14,700 bases of DNA, from the NCBI GenBank assembly GCA_965603115.1, contig CBFDBT010000047.1, positions 1 to 14,700 on the forward strand. Reading direction: 5' to 3'. This document shows positions 1 to 7,281 of the stretch, piece by piece. The notes beneath the pieces were generated by a model. The model saw only the letters and a list, made by a program, of their open reading frames with translations, did not search any database and was not told the origin of the DNA. The first letter of the stretch is position 1. Each line of letters opens with the position of its first letter. Source of the DNA: CBFDBT01 sp965603115 (lineage in GTDB: Bacteria; Pseudomonadota; Alphaproteobacteria; Sphingomonadales; Kordiimonadaceae). The position numbers were made by a program, and so were the translations under genes.

Positions 1-42
1 CAATACACTTCTATAAGTAGAATATTAAATTAGGAGGCTAAG

Positions 43-1122
43 ATGAGAAAAATGATAGTAATAGTATCAATGTCTGTTCTGTTTGTTTCGAGTAACAGTT
101 TTGGGGCAGATTATTCGTGTAAAGATTTAAGAAAGTTTGGCAAGCAGCCAAGTTCAACGAAATACGCTAACAAAATATTAGGAGGAGGAATAGAAACTGC
201 TGATCAATCTACAATTCAAACTGCCCTATCTAAAGTGCGGTCCTGTATAAAGGAACAGGGAAAAAAGGATAGTGGGGGCGGGTTACTTGGTGCTGTATCA
301 AAGAAAACTGGTTTGGGTGGCATTTCCAAGTTAGCTGGCGGCTCTAAGGTTATTGAATTGAAAGCTACAGAAACTTTGCTTGCATCTAAACTAGGGAATA
401 ATGAAAGCCCTTCACAGACAGCTATTGTAAAACAAGGTAGCAGATCAAGTTCAATGGCACCAATTGCCGACGCAAGGAACCCTTCGGATGAAAGTAATGT
501 ATTCATCAACAAGGATGAAAATACAGCTATTTGTGTAGGTGGTGGCTGGGCGCAGGATTATAATAAGGATCATAGAAGCTATCATGTTTGCTTACCTAAT
601 CAACAGATGGTGCCAACTGAACATTACAAAGCAAAAGGTATGGGGTTAAAGACATCAGTTGATGATCTTAAGAACTGTGAGATACCACAGATGAATTGGG
701 GCAAAACAGATGTTGGTGCATCGTTCTCAGTAGTGTGTACAAAGAATGATACGCCATATGTCATGCAAATTGAGACAACAAAAGAACAGTTTTGGGTGTC
801 ATATATTACAGTCCCAGTATGTGGGCCTGAAAAGTCATTTGTTGATAGTGCATGGGATAATGCGATACGAAAAAGATATGGGCCAATTGAGGACAGTACA
901 TTACACGGCAATGTTATCATGTCATATGAGGTGGAAGCTGAAAATGAAAACATAGAGATCACTGCTCGTACTCCATTTCTCTTAAAAAAGGTTGTTAGCT
1001 GTTCTGCTGAAAAAGACGAACAGGTATGGTCATTTAGAATATCGAGTACAGAAAAAAGGATGTGGAATGACCATAGACGAAAGCTTATTAAGTCTAATCA
1101 ATCAGGTGGTGAGGACTTTTAA
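43..1122 (+). CDS. Secreted protein of unknown function (359 aa)
   Basis: I do not recognise a family. The first ~22 residues are a good Sec signal peptide: Arg-Lys, then a hydrophobic stretch (MIVIVSMSVLFVSS), then an SFGA cleavage region before DYSCKD. The mature protein is therefore probably periplasmic or exported. It has a Gly/Ser/Lys-rich low-complexity part (about residues 73-100) and then a more ordered region with several cysteines (for example in the CVGGGW and HVCLPN segments, and around residues 211, 232, 260 and 318) that could form disulfides. No catalytic motif or transmembrane segment is visible after the signal. The start is supported by a perfect AGGAGG at 32-37, 5 nt before the ATG. 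It stands alone and is followed by a terminator. The sequence is AT-rich like the downstream restriction-modification genes, so it may be accessory. I am sure it is a gene but not what it does. Confidence 0.85.
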   Translation: MRKMIVIVSMSVLFVSSNSFGADYSCKDLRKFGKQPSSTKYANKILGGGIETADQSTIQTALSKVRSCIKEQGKKDSGGGLLGAVSKKTGLGGISKLAGGSKVIELKATETLLASKLGNNESPSQTAIVKQGSRSSSMAPIADARNPSDESNVFINKDENTAICVGGGWAQDYNKDHRSYHVCLPNQQMVPTEHYKAKGMGLKTSVDDLKNCEIPQMNWGKTDVGASFSVVCTKNDTPYVMQIETTKEQFWVSYITVPVCGPEKSFVDSAWDNAIRKRYGPIEDSTLHGNVIMSYEVEAENENIEITARTPFLLKKVVSCSAEKDEQVWSFRISSTEKRMWNDHRRKLIKSNQSGGEDF

Positions 1123-1172
1123 AAACTCATTACAATAGATTTAAAGGGTAGCCTTTTATAATCTACAATATT

Positions 1173-1211
1173 AAACGGCTCGGTATATGTACTTACTGGG
1201 CCGTTTTCTTT
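1173..1211 (+). terminator. Rho-independent terminator after the secreted-protein gene
   Basis: AAACGGC (1173-1179) pairs with GCCGTTT (1200-1206). The stem can be extended inward by T-G and C-G pairs and by GGTA against TACT, and a T-rich tract (TTTTCTTT) follows. It lies ~50 nt after the stop of the preceding gene. A smaller hairpin, AAAGG-GTAG-CCTTT, is at 1143-1156. Confidence 0.85.
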
Positions 1212-1339
1212 ATCTCAACATGAACAATTTCAAATAGTTATGCCGAGTAGCTACATAACAATAACTCATTATAAAAATACAAGAAAATAATGAATGGGGC
1301 TTTTAGTAGTGTTTGTGGAAGATTGATATGATGCCTGTT

Positions 1340-1364
1340 AAAAGTGGATTATTCGACACTTTTT
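1340..1364 (+). repeat. 25-bp palindromic repeat, copy A
   Basis: Arms AAAAGTG and CACTTTT are separated by a 10-nt spacer (GATTATTCGA here, GATTATTTGA in the other copies). The same element recurs at 7119, 7437 and 12928, always intergenic and in the same orientation. Read on the minus strand, the TGTC...CCACTTTT layout recalls ends of some IS21-family elements, but no transposase is present, so this is only a resemblance. Confidence 0.8.
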
Positions 1365-1380
1365 GACAGATGCTCATGGG

Positions 1381-1427
1381 TCGTCATTAGGAAAGTTACA
1401 TTTTATAATGAAATATCTTAATATAAT
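1381..1427 (+). promoter_or_regulatory. Putative promoter(s) for the restriction-modification genes
   Basis: A perfect -10 box TATAAT at 1404-1409 has a 4/6 match to a -35 box (TCGTCA, 1381-1386) at 17-nt spacing. A second perfect TATAAT lies at 1422-1427 without a clear -35. In AT-rich DNA such hexamers can occur by chance, so confidence is moderate. Confidence 0.45.
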
Positions 1428-1551
1428 TTAATCTACCTACAGGAGTATGGTTATAGAGAAGTATTACGAATGTTAAATTTAGTTAGATTATTGTTTCTCT
1501 CGCCAAGTGAAGTGCGTTGAGCTAAGGTTCCTCGAACAGAAGGGGAAGTTG

Positions 1552-3024
1552 ATGTCACACGATACTGAAGCAGCTTGGGCTACATCTGAAATTGCTCGAT
1601 TAATAAAGGACGATCCTGCCCCTTATTTTAAAGAAAACCCACCTAATGCAGTTGACATCAGCGTTATTGCAGCAAATGAAGGTCGAGGTGCGGGTTGGCC
1701 AATCGCTGATGGGTTAATCCAAGTTGAAAATACAGTTACAAGCACCAAATATAATATTGCTCTTGAATATAAACGGCCCAATGAAGGTTTGCACGGGCTA
1801 TTGACGGCTATGGGGCAATCCAATGGCTATTTGCATAAAGGTTATGATGCTGCGTGCATCGTTGTTCCTCTACGTTATTCTTCACATGAAGCTTCAGCAG
1901 AATATGTTTCGTCTGTGCTAACTCAGTGTTGCCCTGAGTTGCCAATTGCAGTTTTTGGTTACGAAGAGCCTGATGCTAGTAAGACAAGGCCTTTTGAGAA
2001 CAAATTGGAGAATTTGCATATTTTAAACCTGGGCGCAGACAATCGTGCTGGTGGTCAAAAATTGGCCGCAAAAGTAACAACACAATGGGCGCACGTTCGT
2101 GAAGGCTCTACATTTCCAGATGCACTGTACCATTATTTACAAAGCTCCAAATTTATCAGCGGCATACAGACCCCTCCTAACTATGAATTCCCTGATTTAT
2201 TACTTGATGCGGTAGAAGCACTTAGCCCTGGCAGTGATCCTGAGAAATATTTATCTTATAGTAGTGTCGATGATTATCACAATGATGTGTGGCGTAATTT
2301 TTGGTTTAAGAATGTTTTATTCCCAGAGAATTGTCATTTTCAAGCTGTTGATGATACAGGCCAACTTGAGACAGCAAGAGTTAAGACAAAACTAAGAAGG
2401 TGGGATGGGCAATTCAGTGAATTCTTCTCGGGGCGAGCGGATTCGATTAAGACAAGATGTTTTAATAACCTTGATAGTGGCGTTTGGAGTAGTGATGAGG
2501 CTTGGATGAGGTTTGCCAAAAATATAAGAAATCGAGCACATAGTTTTCGAGAAGATATCGATTCCGGTTTAAGTGGCATAGGCTTGTTAGAAGCAGATGG
2601 CTTACCAAGTAGTGCTGGTTATCAATTTGTTGATGCTGTTAATAGGTCTGGAGATGCAAATTCTGGCTCCCCTCTAATGATATTTTCAAAGCAGCTGTTA
2701 ACTGCAGGCAATTTTGAGGCTTTGATACATTATATATTTAAACTGTCAGAAGAGTGTATGAATAACGATCCATTTTCTTATTACGACCAAGTGGCACGGT
2801 CTTTTAATCAAGATGAATACTTGTTGCACATTGAAGAACAAATGGCTAATGAGCTTTGTGTCTTAAGAAAGGTTACAGCACGAGGAGGTCAGGCTAGGAA
2901 GCCTTTTCAAGCAGAATTAGCTATAATGCGAAAACTCGGTTTAGTCGGGAAATTTAGGCCCGGAGTTGGTCTTGTAATTAATTGGGCCAGAATTCAATCA
3001 TCTTTAAATTTTTCAATGAGTTAG
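1552..3024 (+). CDS. Predicted restriction endonuclease, PD-(D/E)xK fold (490 aa)
   Basis: This is probably the nuclease partner of the downstream double cytosine-5 methyltransferase. Seen in the sequence: an acidic residue D53 in the segment WPIADG, then E72-Y-K74 in IALEYKRPN, then Q89 in AMGQSNGY. This gives the D...ExK plus downstream Gln/Tyr arrangement expected of a PD-(D/E)xK active site. Hydrophobic strands follow (ACIVVPLRY). The remaining ~380 residues show no recognised domain and may hold target recognition. I chose the ATG at 1552 because the purine-rich AAGGGGAAG precedes it at a suitable distance. The frame is open further up to a GTG at 1507 that lacks a ribosome site. The gene ends 70 nt before the methyltransferase and is co-directional with it. 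The nuclease assignment is an inference from active-site layout and position. I do not recognise a named restriction enzyme. Confidence 0.65.
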   Translation: MSHDTEAAWATSEIARLIKDDPAPYFKENPPNAVDISVIAANEGRGAGWPIADGLIQVENTVTSTKYNIALEYKRPNEGLHGLLTAMGQSNGYLHKGYDAACIVVPLRYSSHEASAEYVSSVLTQCCPELPIAVFGYEEPDASKTRPFENKLENLHILNLGADNRAGGQKLAAKVTTQWAHVREGSTFPDALYHYLQSSKFISGIQTPPNYEFPDLLLDAVEALSPGSDPEKYLSYSSVDDYHNDVWRNFWFKNVLFPENCHFQAVDDTGQLETARVKTKLRRWDGQFSEFFSGRADSIKTRCFNNLDSGVWSSDEAWMRFAKNIRNRAHSFREDIDSGLSGIGLLEADGLPSSAGYQFVDAVNRSGDANSGSPLMIFSKQLLTAGNFEALIHYIFKLSEECMNNDPFSYYDQVARSFNQDEYLLHIEEQMANELCVLRKVTARGGQARKPFQAELAIMRKLGLVGKFRPGVGLVINWARIQSSLNFSMS

Positions 3025-3043
3025 AAATAAAATTAAAAAATGC

Positions 3044-3072
3044 TTGTTCTTATTATGTTCTGACGGTAAAGT
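3044..3072 (+). promoter_or_regulatory. Weak candidate promoter for the methyltransferase
   Basis: TTGTTC (3044-3049) and TAAAGT (3067-3072) are spaced by 17 nt. The -10 would overlap the left arm of the 9-bp inverted repeat, so a protein bound there could repress it. The match to consensus is modest. The point is that the methyltransferase may have its own promoter separate from that of the nuclease. Confidence 0.25.
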
Positions 3073-3094
3073 GTCATATGGAGGATTACCGTCA
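3061..3094 (+). promoter_or_regulatory. 9-bp inverted repeat around the methyltransferase ribosome-binding site
   Basis: TGACGGTAA (3061-3069) is a perfect inverse of TTACCGTCA (3086-3094). They are separated by 16 nt that contain the Shine-Dalgarno GGAGGA (3080-3085). The right arm ends at the base just before the ATG at 3095. It can be read as an operator for the protein's own N-terminal XRE-type domain, or as an mRNA hairpin that presents or hides the ribosome site. The match itself is directly visible; the function is inferred. Confidence 0.6.
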
Positions 3095-5536
3095 ATGAAC
3101 CATGTTACGAATAATATTTTATCTGTTCGCTCAAAATTACAATTAACGCAAACAGAGCTTGCTGAAAAGTTGGGTGTTTCTAAGAGCACCATTATACGCT
3201 GGGAAAGCAACAAGTCTCAGCCTAGTCATTTAGCGATTGATGCAATTAAACAATTTATTGCTGAAAATGGTGCAGCAATTGAGCTTGTTGAAAACAAGCC
3301 AAAGGTATTCTCCTTTTTTGCTGGTGGAGGCGGCTTAGATATTGGATTTGAGCAAGCTGGTTTTGATGTTGTGTTATCTACAGATATTGAGCCAATGGCA
3401 GAAAAAACTCATAAGGCAAACTGGCCTAAACGTTCTTTCGTTTGTAAAGATATTACCCAAATAACTAGCCAAGAACTACTAGATGCAGCGAATGGTGTTC
3501 ACCCTGACGTTATTATTGGTGGCCCACCTTGCCAAGGTTTCTCTACAATAGGTGCAAAGCAATCCTCTGACCCTAGAAATCGTTTATTTGAAGCATATGC
3601 AAATTTGGTTGAAGAATTACAGCCTAAAGCGGTTATTATTGAAAATGTAAAATCCATTACGACCATGTATGGCGGAAGATTTGCTGATTTTATAAAAAAG
3701 AGATTTGCAGAAGCTGGATACGAAATACAATGTGAAATATTGGATGCGGCTGATTATGGTGTTCCACAACACAGAAAACGAGCATTCTTTGTTGGATTTA
3801 GAAATCCTAATGCTCAGTTTAGCTTCCCAAAACCAACACATGGTATTGGGTTGAAGCCATACAAGACAACAGGTCCAGCTATTATGGATTTAGCAAATAA
3901 AGGGGTAGAGGTTAAGAACCATATTGCCCTGAAACATTCTGATACTGTTATTGCTAGATATAAATATATCCCTGAAGGTGGAAGGTTACCAGTGCCAGAA
4001 GAGTTGCCTGAGGCTATAAGAAGAAAGAATTTTGGCAACACATATAAAAGACTTCATAGGGAGCTACCTGCTCTGACTATGGTTCCTGGCAATAATGCTT
4101 TTCCAGTTCACCCTGTTTTAGACAGAAGTCTTACCCCAAGAGAAGCTGCTAGATTGCAAACTTTTTCTGATAAAGTTGTTTTTTCGGGTGATAGGAGAAG
4201 GCAATGTATCCTTGTTGGAAATGCCGTTCCACCTATGTTAGCTAAAAGTATTGGAGTAGAGGTGCGCAAGGTATTATCTAATTTTTCCGAGCAACAAAAC
4301 GAAAATTTCTGCGTTGCTAAATCTCGAAAATCTAAGGCTGTGATTGAAGTCTCTGAAGATAGACCAAGAGATGTTCTAAATATAAAATCTCTCAATGACT
4401 TGCCTGTGGAAAAGGGGTTTGTTGACCTTTTTGCTGGTGCTGGAGGATTCCTGAACGGCTTTACTAGAGCTGGCTTGCGACCTTTGTTATCGGTTGACCT
4501 TAATCCTAATGTGGCAAAAACTCATAGAGCTAACTATCCTACGGTACCATATCTTGATGGTGACTTATCAAAAGAAGAAGTTAGAGAAGAGATTGCGAAG
4601 CGATTAGAAGGAAAAAGACCTTTTGCTGTTATTGGTGGTCCACCCTGTCAAGGCTATTCTATGTTTGGGAAACGTAGGTTTATTAATACTCGAGATTATA
4701 ATCCTCGCGATGACGAGCGCAACAAACTGGTCTTTGCCTTCGTTGATTGTGTAGCGAGATTAAAGCCAAGCTGGGTTGTCATGGAGAATGTTGCTGGGTT
4801 TAAGACGCTAGATGAAGGTAAATTTAAACATACTCTTATTTCAGAGTTAAAGGCCCTTGGTTATACGAATTTAGAATGGAAAATTCTTAATGCGGCGGAA
4901 TATGGCGTACCACAATTACGCAAAAGGTTTGTTTTGATAGCCAACAATACAGGCCACATTATTCCATGGCCTAAACGGAAGTTCTTTGATGAGCCAAAAG
5001 ATTGGCAAAAACCATATAGGACAGTTGGAGAAGCTATGACAGACCTTGCTTCTGATAGTAGCTATGAAAGGCAGACTTGCCATGTTCCAATGAAGCATAA
5101 GCCTTTGCTTGTTGAGAGGTACAAATACATTCCTGAGGGTGGAAAGCTTGATGTCGATGCATTACCAGAACACCTTCAGTCAGGTTACCGTACTAAAAAA
5201 GTTAAAAACTATAGCCATATTTTTAAGAGGCTTCATCGGGCAAGGCCAAGCTTGACTATGGTGCCGGGCCATAATGCTTTTCCAATTCACCCGTGGCTTG
5301 ACCGAGCGCTTACAGTTAGAGAAGCAGCTAGAATTCAGACATTCCCAGATGAATTAGTATTCCAAGGGTCGCGACAGGAGCAGTGCATACAAGTAGGTAA
5401 TGCATTTCCTCCTCTTTTGGCTGAAGTGCTAGCTAACAATTTAATTAAAGCTGAGAGTAATGATTGGAAACCTGAAAAGGTACCTCCTTCTGCATACTAT
5501 TCACTTGTCGAAAAGGAAGTAGAAGCAGCTGAATAA
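3095..5536 (+). CDS. HTH-fused tandem DNA (cytosine-5) methyltransferase (813 aa, two MTase domains)
   Basis: It transfers methyl from S-adenosylmethionine to C5 of cytosine, presumably protecting the target of the upstream nuclease. Residues 8-55 form an XRE-type helix-turn-helix (LTQTELAEKLGVSKSTIIRW). The first methyltransferase domain spans ~70-385: motif I FFAGGGG (74-80), PPCQG with catalytic C146, ENV (183-185), QHRKR (225-229) and VGNAVPP (374-380). The second spans ~441-790: VDLFAGAGG from 443, PPCQG with C518, ENV (564-566), QLRKR (607-611) and VGNAFPP (767-773). All key motifs are intact in both halves. The variable recognition regions differ but share RYKYIPEGG and an F/Y-KRLHR segment. 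Ordinary enzymes of this family carry one such domain in about 300-450 residues. Two domains could methylate the two strands of an asymmetric site. The ATG at 3095 has GGAGGA 9 nt upstream. An upstream in-frame TTG at 3044 is less likely. Confidence 0.93.
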   Translation: MNHVTNNILSVRSKLQLTQTELAEKLGVSKSTIIRWESNKSQPSHLAIDAIKQFIAENGAAIELVENKPKVFSFFAGGGGLDIGFEQAGFDVVLSTDIEPMAEKTHKANWPKRSFVCKDITQITSQELLDAANGVHPDVIIGGPPCQGFSTIGAKQSSDPRNRLFEAYANLVEELQPKAVIIENVKSITTMYGGRFADFIKKRFAEAGYEIQCEILDAADYGVPQHRKRAFFVGFRNPNAQFSFPKPTHGIGLKPYKTTGPAIMDLANKGVEVKNHIALKHSDTVIARYKYIPEGGRLPVPEELPEAIRRKNFGNTYKRLHRELPALTMVPGNNAFPVHPVLDRSLTPREAARLQTFSDKVVFSGDRRRQCILVGNAVPPMLAKSIGVEVRKVLSNFSEQQNENFCVAKSRKSKAVIEVSEDRPRDVLNIKSLNDLPVEKGFVDLFAGAGGFLNGFTRAGLRPLLSVDLNPNVAKTHRANYPTVPYLDGDLSKEEVREEIAKRLEGKRPFAVIGGPPCQGYSMFGKRRFINTRDYNPRDDERNKLVFAFVDCVARLKPSWVVMENVAGFKTLDEGKFKHTLISELKALGYTNLEWKILNAAEYGVPQLRKRFVLIANNTGHIIPWPKRKFFDEPKDWQKPYRTVGEAMTDLASDSSYERQTCHVPMKHKPLLVERYKYIPEGGKLDVDALPEHLQSGYRTKKVKNYSHIFKRLHRARPSLTMVPGHNAFPIHPWLDRALTVREAARIQTFPDELVFQGSRQEQCIQVGNAFPPLLAEVLANNLIKAESNDWKPEKVPPSAYYSLVEKEVEAAE

Positions 5537-5550
5537 CAGAATTGAGCGTT

Positions 5551-5568
5551 GTGGTAGATAACTACCAT
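5551..5568 (+). other. Hairpin just after the methyltransferase stop
   Basis: GTGGTAG and CTACCAT pair around an ATAA loop (TGGTAG/CTACCA is perfect), 14 nt after the stop codon. No T-run follows, so it is not a classical terminator. It may stabilise the 3' end of the transcript. Confidence 0.45.
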
Positions 5569-5590
5569 GACCCCGTACCGCTTTCTGAAA

Positions 5591-5640
5591 TATATCAATG
5601 AGTTGAGGTGATTTTATTTATATGTGTACAATTCTCCCCA
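5591..5640 (+). repeat. 50-bp direct repeat, left copy
   Basis: It starts TATATCAATGAGTTGAGGTG and ends TGTGTACAATTCTCCCCA. It matches 7282-7331 with only three or so substitutions. The pair brackets the three-gene cassette, which suggests an insertion or deletion unit (att-like sites or a recombination scar). The TGTGTACA motif is of a kind seen beside integrated islands, but this is from memory and not proof. Confidence 0.8.
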
Positions 5641-5704
5641 TCGTTGATGGGTTTTATGAAAATCGTATAGCCAATACTTGGTTGCCGAATTTTTAACCTC
5701 AAAA

Positions 5705-5732
5705 TTGACTATACCCGCACTTGTGCTATAGT
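5705..5732 (+). promoter_or_regulatory. Promoter with embedded imperfect palindrome, upstream of the three-gene cassette
   Basis: The -35 box TTGACT (5705-5710) and -10 box TATAGT (5727-5732) are 16 nt apart, a strong sigma-70-like match. ACTATA (5708-5713) mirrors TATAGT (5727-5732), and inside them GCAC mirrors GTGC around TT, with a 3-nt CCC bulge on the left. This makes a likely repressor operator spanning the promoter. The GACT...AGT-like half-sites recall operators of small XRE-type regulators; which protein binds is unknown. Confidence 0.6.
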
Positions 5733-5812
5733 TCTTATTATTAATACGGCATTTGATATCCAGCTTGTGCGCCGTTGCATCCTGCAAAAAGCACTAAAGA
5801 GGGAGACGACCA

Positions 5813-6409
5813 ATGGATGAGAAATCCAGACGACGCCTCAAGCGTTATTTCGACATAACTTCACTCGTCGGCGAAAACCAATCCACAGCAATAGTAATTC
5901 CACACGATCCTGCATTTAATGATGCGCAAAACCAGCAACGTGCAAAGGTGATGCATGCAAGGCTACGGTTACTTGGTGGTGATGTTGGCACTTTAGAGGC
6001 AAGAGTACGCGGAGGAAGCACGAGAAGCCTTTTTGTTGTGCGCTCGGCAACCGGACATGACCCATACGGCTTTCGACCATCTCGCAAAGCATGTGATGCA
6101 GAGCGCTTTCGACAGGCTATTTTAAAACTTGGTTTGGACTTCCGTTTACACAGCTTTTTGTTGGCTGCGCCTAGGAGGCCCATAGAGCGAATTTATGTAT
6201 CAATAAGCGGTGAATGTGCTTCGGATCAGCTAGAGGACTTTACAGCCCTTTCTGATGCGCTCCTGTCGTGGATTGAACCAATGCAAGAGATCACAAGCCT
6301 TAAGGTGAAGGAAATGATGCGGCTACCGGACACATTGTTTGGTAAATGGGCGTTAAGTATCCTTGCTAAAAAAGATTGGCGATTAGTGTGGGAGAATGCC
6401 GATACTTAA
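5813..6409 (+). CDS. Uncharacterised cassette protein 1 (198 aa)
   Basis: First gene of a compact three-gene operon. I do not recognise a family with confidence. The protein is soluble, with a very basic start (MDEKSRRRLKRYFD), no signal peptide and no membrane segment. The part around residues 29-75 (HDPAFNDAQNQQRAKVMHAR, then a Gly-rich turn and SLFVV) loosely resembles DUF3293-like small proteins, where an N..R..L pattern is followed by a beta strand; that resemblance is weak. GGGAG (about 5801-5805) lies upstream of the ATG and supports the start. The gene is less AT-rich than the methyltransferase before it, pointing to a separate origin. Its stop overlaps the start of the next gene by 14 nt, so the products are probably made together. 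Its function could be defence, addiction or regulation, but nothing in the sequence decides. Confidence 0.75.
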   Translation: MDEKSRRRLKRYFDITSLVGENQSTAIVIPHDPAFNDAQNQQRAKVMHARLRLLGGDVGTLEARVRGGSTRSLFVVRSATGHDPYGFRPSRKACDAERFRQAILKLGLDFRLHSFLLAAPRRPIERIYVSISGECASDQLEDFTALSDALLSWIEPMQEITSLKVKEMMRLPDTLFGKWALSILAKKDWRLVWENADT

Positions 6410-6776
6410 GACAAGGTACTTTAGAGCATTTACCGTGGATGGTGTTGATTATGAACTGATGGTGAGTAGAGCCAATGTTATCACGCTCAGCCAACCCTTT
6501 CCTATGCTCGATGAATTCGGGGATGAGATGTCCGGCACAGAAACCACCAATGAAAACCGTGGAACCTTACGCGTAATTCGTAAAACAATTCGCTGTGTCA
6601 CCGATTACATTTTTGACCATAGACCAAGCATTACGAAAGTAAGTGCTGGAGGTGACAAAAAGAAGTTCGCGCTATATGCCCGCATCGCTGAGAAATGGCA
6701 ACTACGGCTCAATAAGGCTGGTTATGTACTGCTAATAAACAAATTCGAAATTTTCATCATAAAGGAAGCAAAATGA
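6396..6776 (+). CDS. Uncharacterised cassette protein 2 (126 aa)
   Basis: Second gene of the cassette, starting inside the end of the first (14-nt overlap) and ending with a 4-nt overlap into the third. It is a small soluble protein with a beta-rich start (YFRAFTVDGVDYELMVSRAN) and a basic, probably helical C-terminal half (KKKFALYARIAEKWQLRLNK). No signal, membrane segment or catalytic motif is evident and I do not recognise the family. The only nearby purine-rich stretch (GGGAG) is 1 nt from the ATG, too close for an independent ribosome site. Translation is therefore probably coupled to termination of the first gene. The tight overlaps suggest the three products act together, perhaps as a complex. 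Confidence 0.7.
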   Translation: MPILKTRYFRAFTVDGVDYELMVSRANVITLSQPFPMLDEFGDEMSGTETTNENRGTLRVIRKTIRCVTDYIFDHRPSITKVSAGGDKKKFALYARIAEKWQLRLNKAGYVLLINKFEIFIIKEAK

Positions 6777-7039
6777 TAATTCAAAAATACACAAAAGAAG
6801 AGATTCAAAATGTATTAGACAACAGGCTGCCTTGTGGAAACCCACTACAATCCGCCGAACACTATGAGATGCAAGAGCTGGCAGAAATCCAGCGGCTTTT
6901 AGGATATGTTTCTACCGAGTATCGAAAGTCGCAAGAAAAAATTTATGGCGATGTTTATTCACTTGAAGTCGTTAAGAAGAAGGTGGATGCGAAAGTTGAA
7001 GGTGGCTGGGACTTTCTTGTTGGTTTAATAGCGCAGTAA
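6773..7039 (+). CDS. Uncharacterised cassette protein 3 (88 aa)
   Basis: Third and last gene of the cassette, overlapping its predecessor by ATGA. It has a good Shine-Dalgarno, AAGGAAG, at 6762-6768. The protein is small, acidic at the N-terminal half and probably all-helical (YTKEEIQNVLDNR, then EMQELAEIQRLLGYVSTEYR). It ends with a Trp/Phe-containing hydrophobic tail. No family is recognised. Size and position would suit an antitoxin, an adaptor or an immunity-type partner of the two upstream proteins, but that is conjecture. Confidence 0.65.
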   Translation: MIIQKYTKEEIQNVLDNRLPCGNPLQSAEHYEMQELAEIQRLLGYVSTEYRKSQEKIYGDVYSLEVVKKKVDAKVEGGWDFLVGLIAQ

Positions 7040-7118
7040 TGCTCACTTTGTTGAAGTCACAAGAAAATAATTGATCTGGGTTTGTTGCTGATTAAGCTGT
7101 TGGGTGAAGCAAAACCTG

Positions 7119-7143
7119 AAAAGTGGATTATTTGACACTTTTT
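7119..7143 (+). repeat. 25-bp palindromic repeat, copy B
   Basis: Exact consensus copy: arms AAAAGTG (7119-7125) and CACTTTT (7136-7142), spacer GATTATTTGA. It lies 80 nt after the three-gene cassette and runs directly into the ~120-bp diverged repeat at 7135. Its right flank (TATTCTAAACC) resembles that of copy D (TATTCCAAGCC). Confidence 0.85.
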
Positions 7144-7261
7144 ATTCTAAACCTCTGAGGCTCTAATGGCAGCCTGCCAACTTCCCACCACAGCCATAAG
7201 TCAGCAGGTACTACAAACTACTACAAAAACATACTACAAATAGTTGATATCATCGGCACCA
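7135..7261 (+). repeat. Diverged ~120-bp repeat, copy 1
   Basis: It aligns with 14031-14146. Both begin ACACTTTTT, share about 39 of the next 60 positions, then after an ~11-nt length difference share a strongly conserved 28-nt end (CAAATAGTTGAT ... GGCACCA, 24/28). A near-palindrome TGGCAG-C-CTGCCA (7167-7179) is preserved in the other copy. No intact reading frame is shared. It may be a remnant of a mobile element end or a non-coding structure. Confidence 0.65.
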
Positions 7262-7281
7262 TAATTTATAGTTAATTGTTA

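Larger units (their letters stand above)
1212..1551 (+). other. Intergenic leader of the restriction-modification genes
   Basis: No convincing gene is present. The stretch holds one copy of the 25-bp palindromic repeat (1340-1364) and two perfect TATAAT hexamers (1404-1409 and 1422-1427). The nuclease ORF is open from a GTG at 1507, but no Shine-Dalgarno supports that start. The stretch is very AT-rich. Confidence 0.6.

Noticed and set aside
1447..1476. Nine-codon leader peptide (ATG GTT ATA ... TAA) with AGGAG just upstream, before the nuclease gene
   Set aside because: The AGGAG is only 1 nt from the ATG, too close for initiation, and there is no attenuator-like structure after it.
1507..1551. 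Upstream GTG start for the nuclease
   Set aside because: No Shine-Dalgarno precedes it, whereas the ATG at 1552 has a purine-rich site at good spacing.
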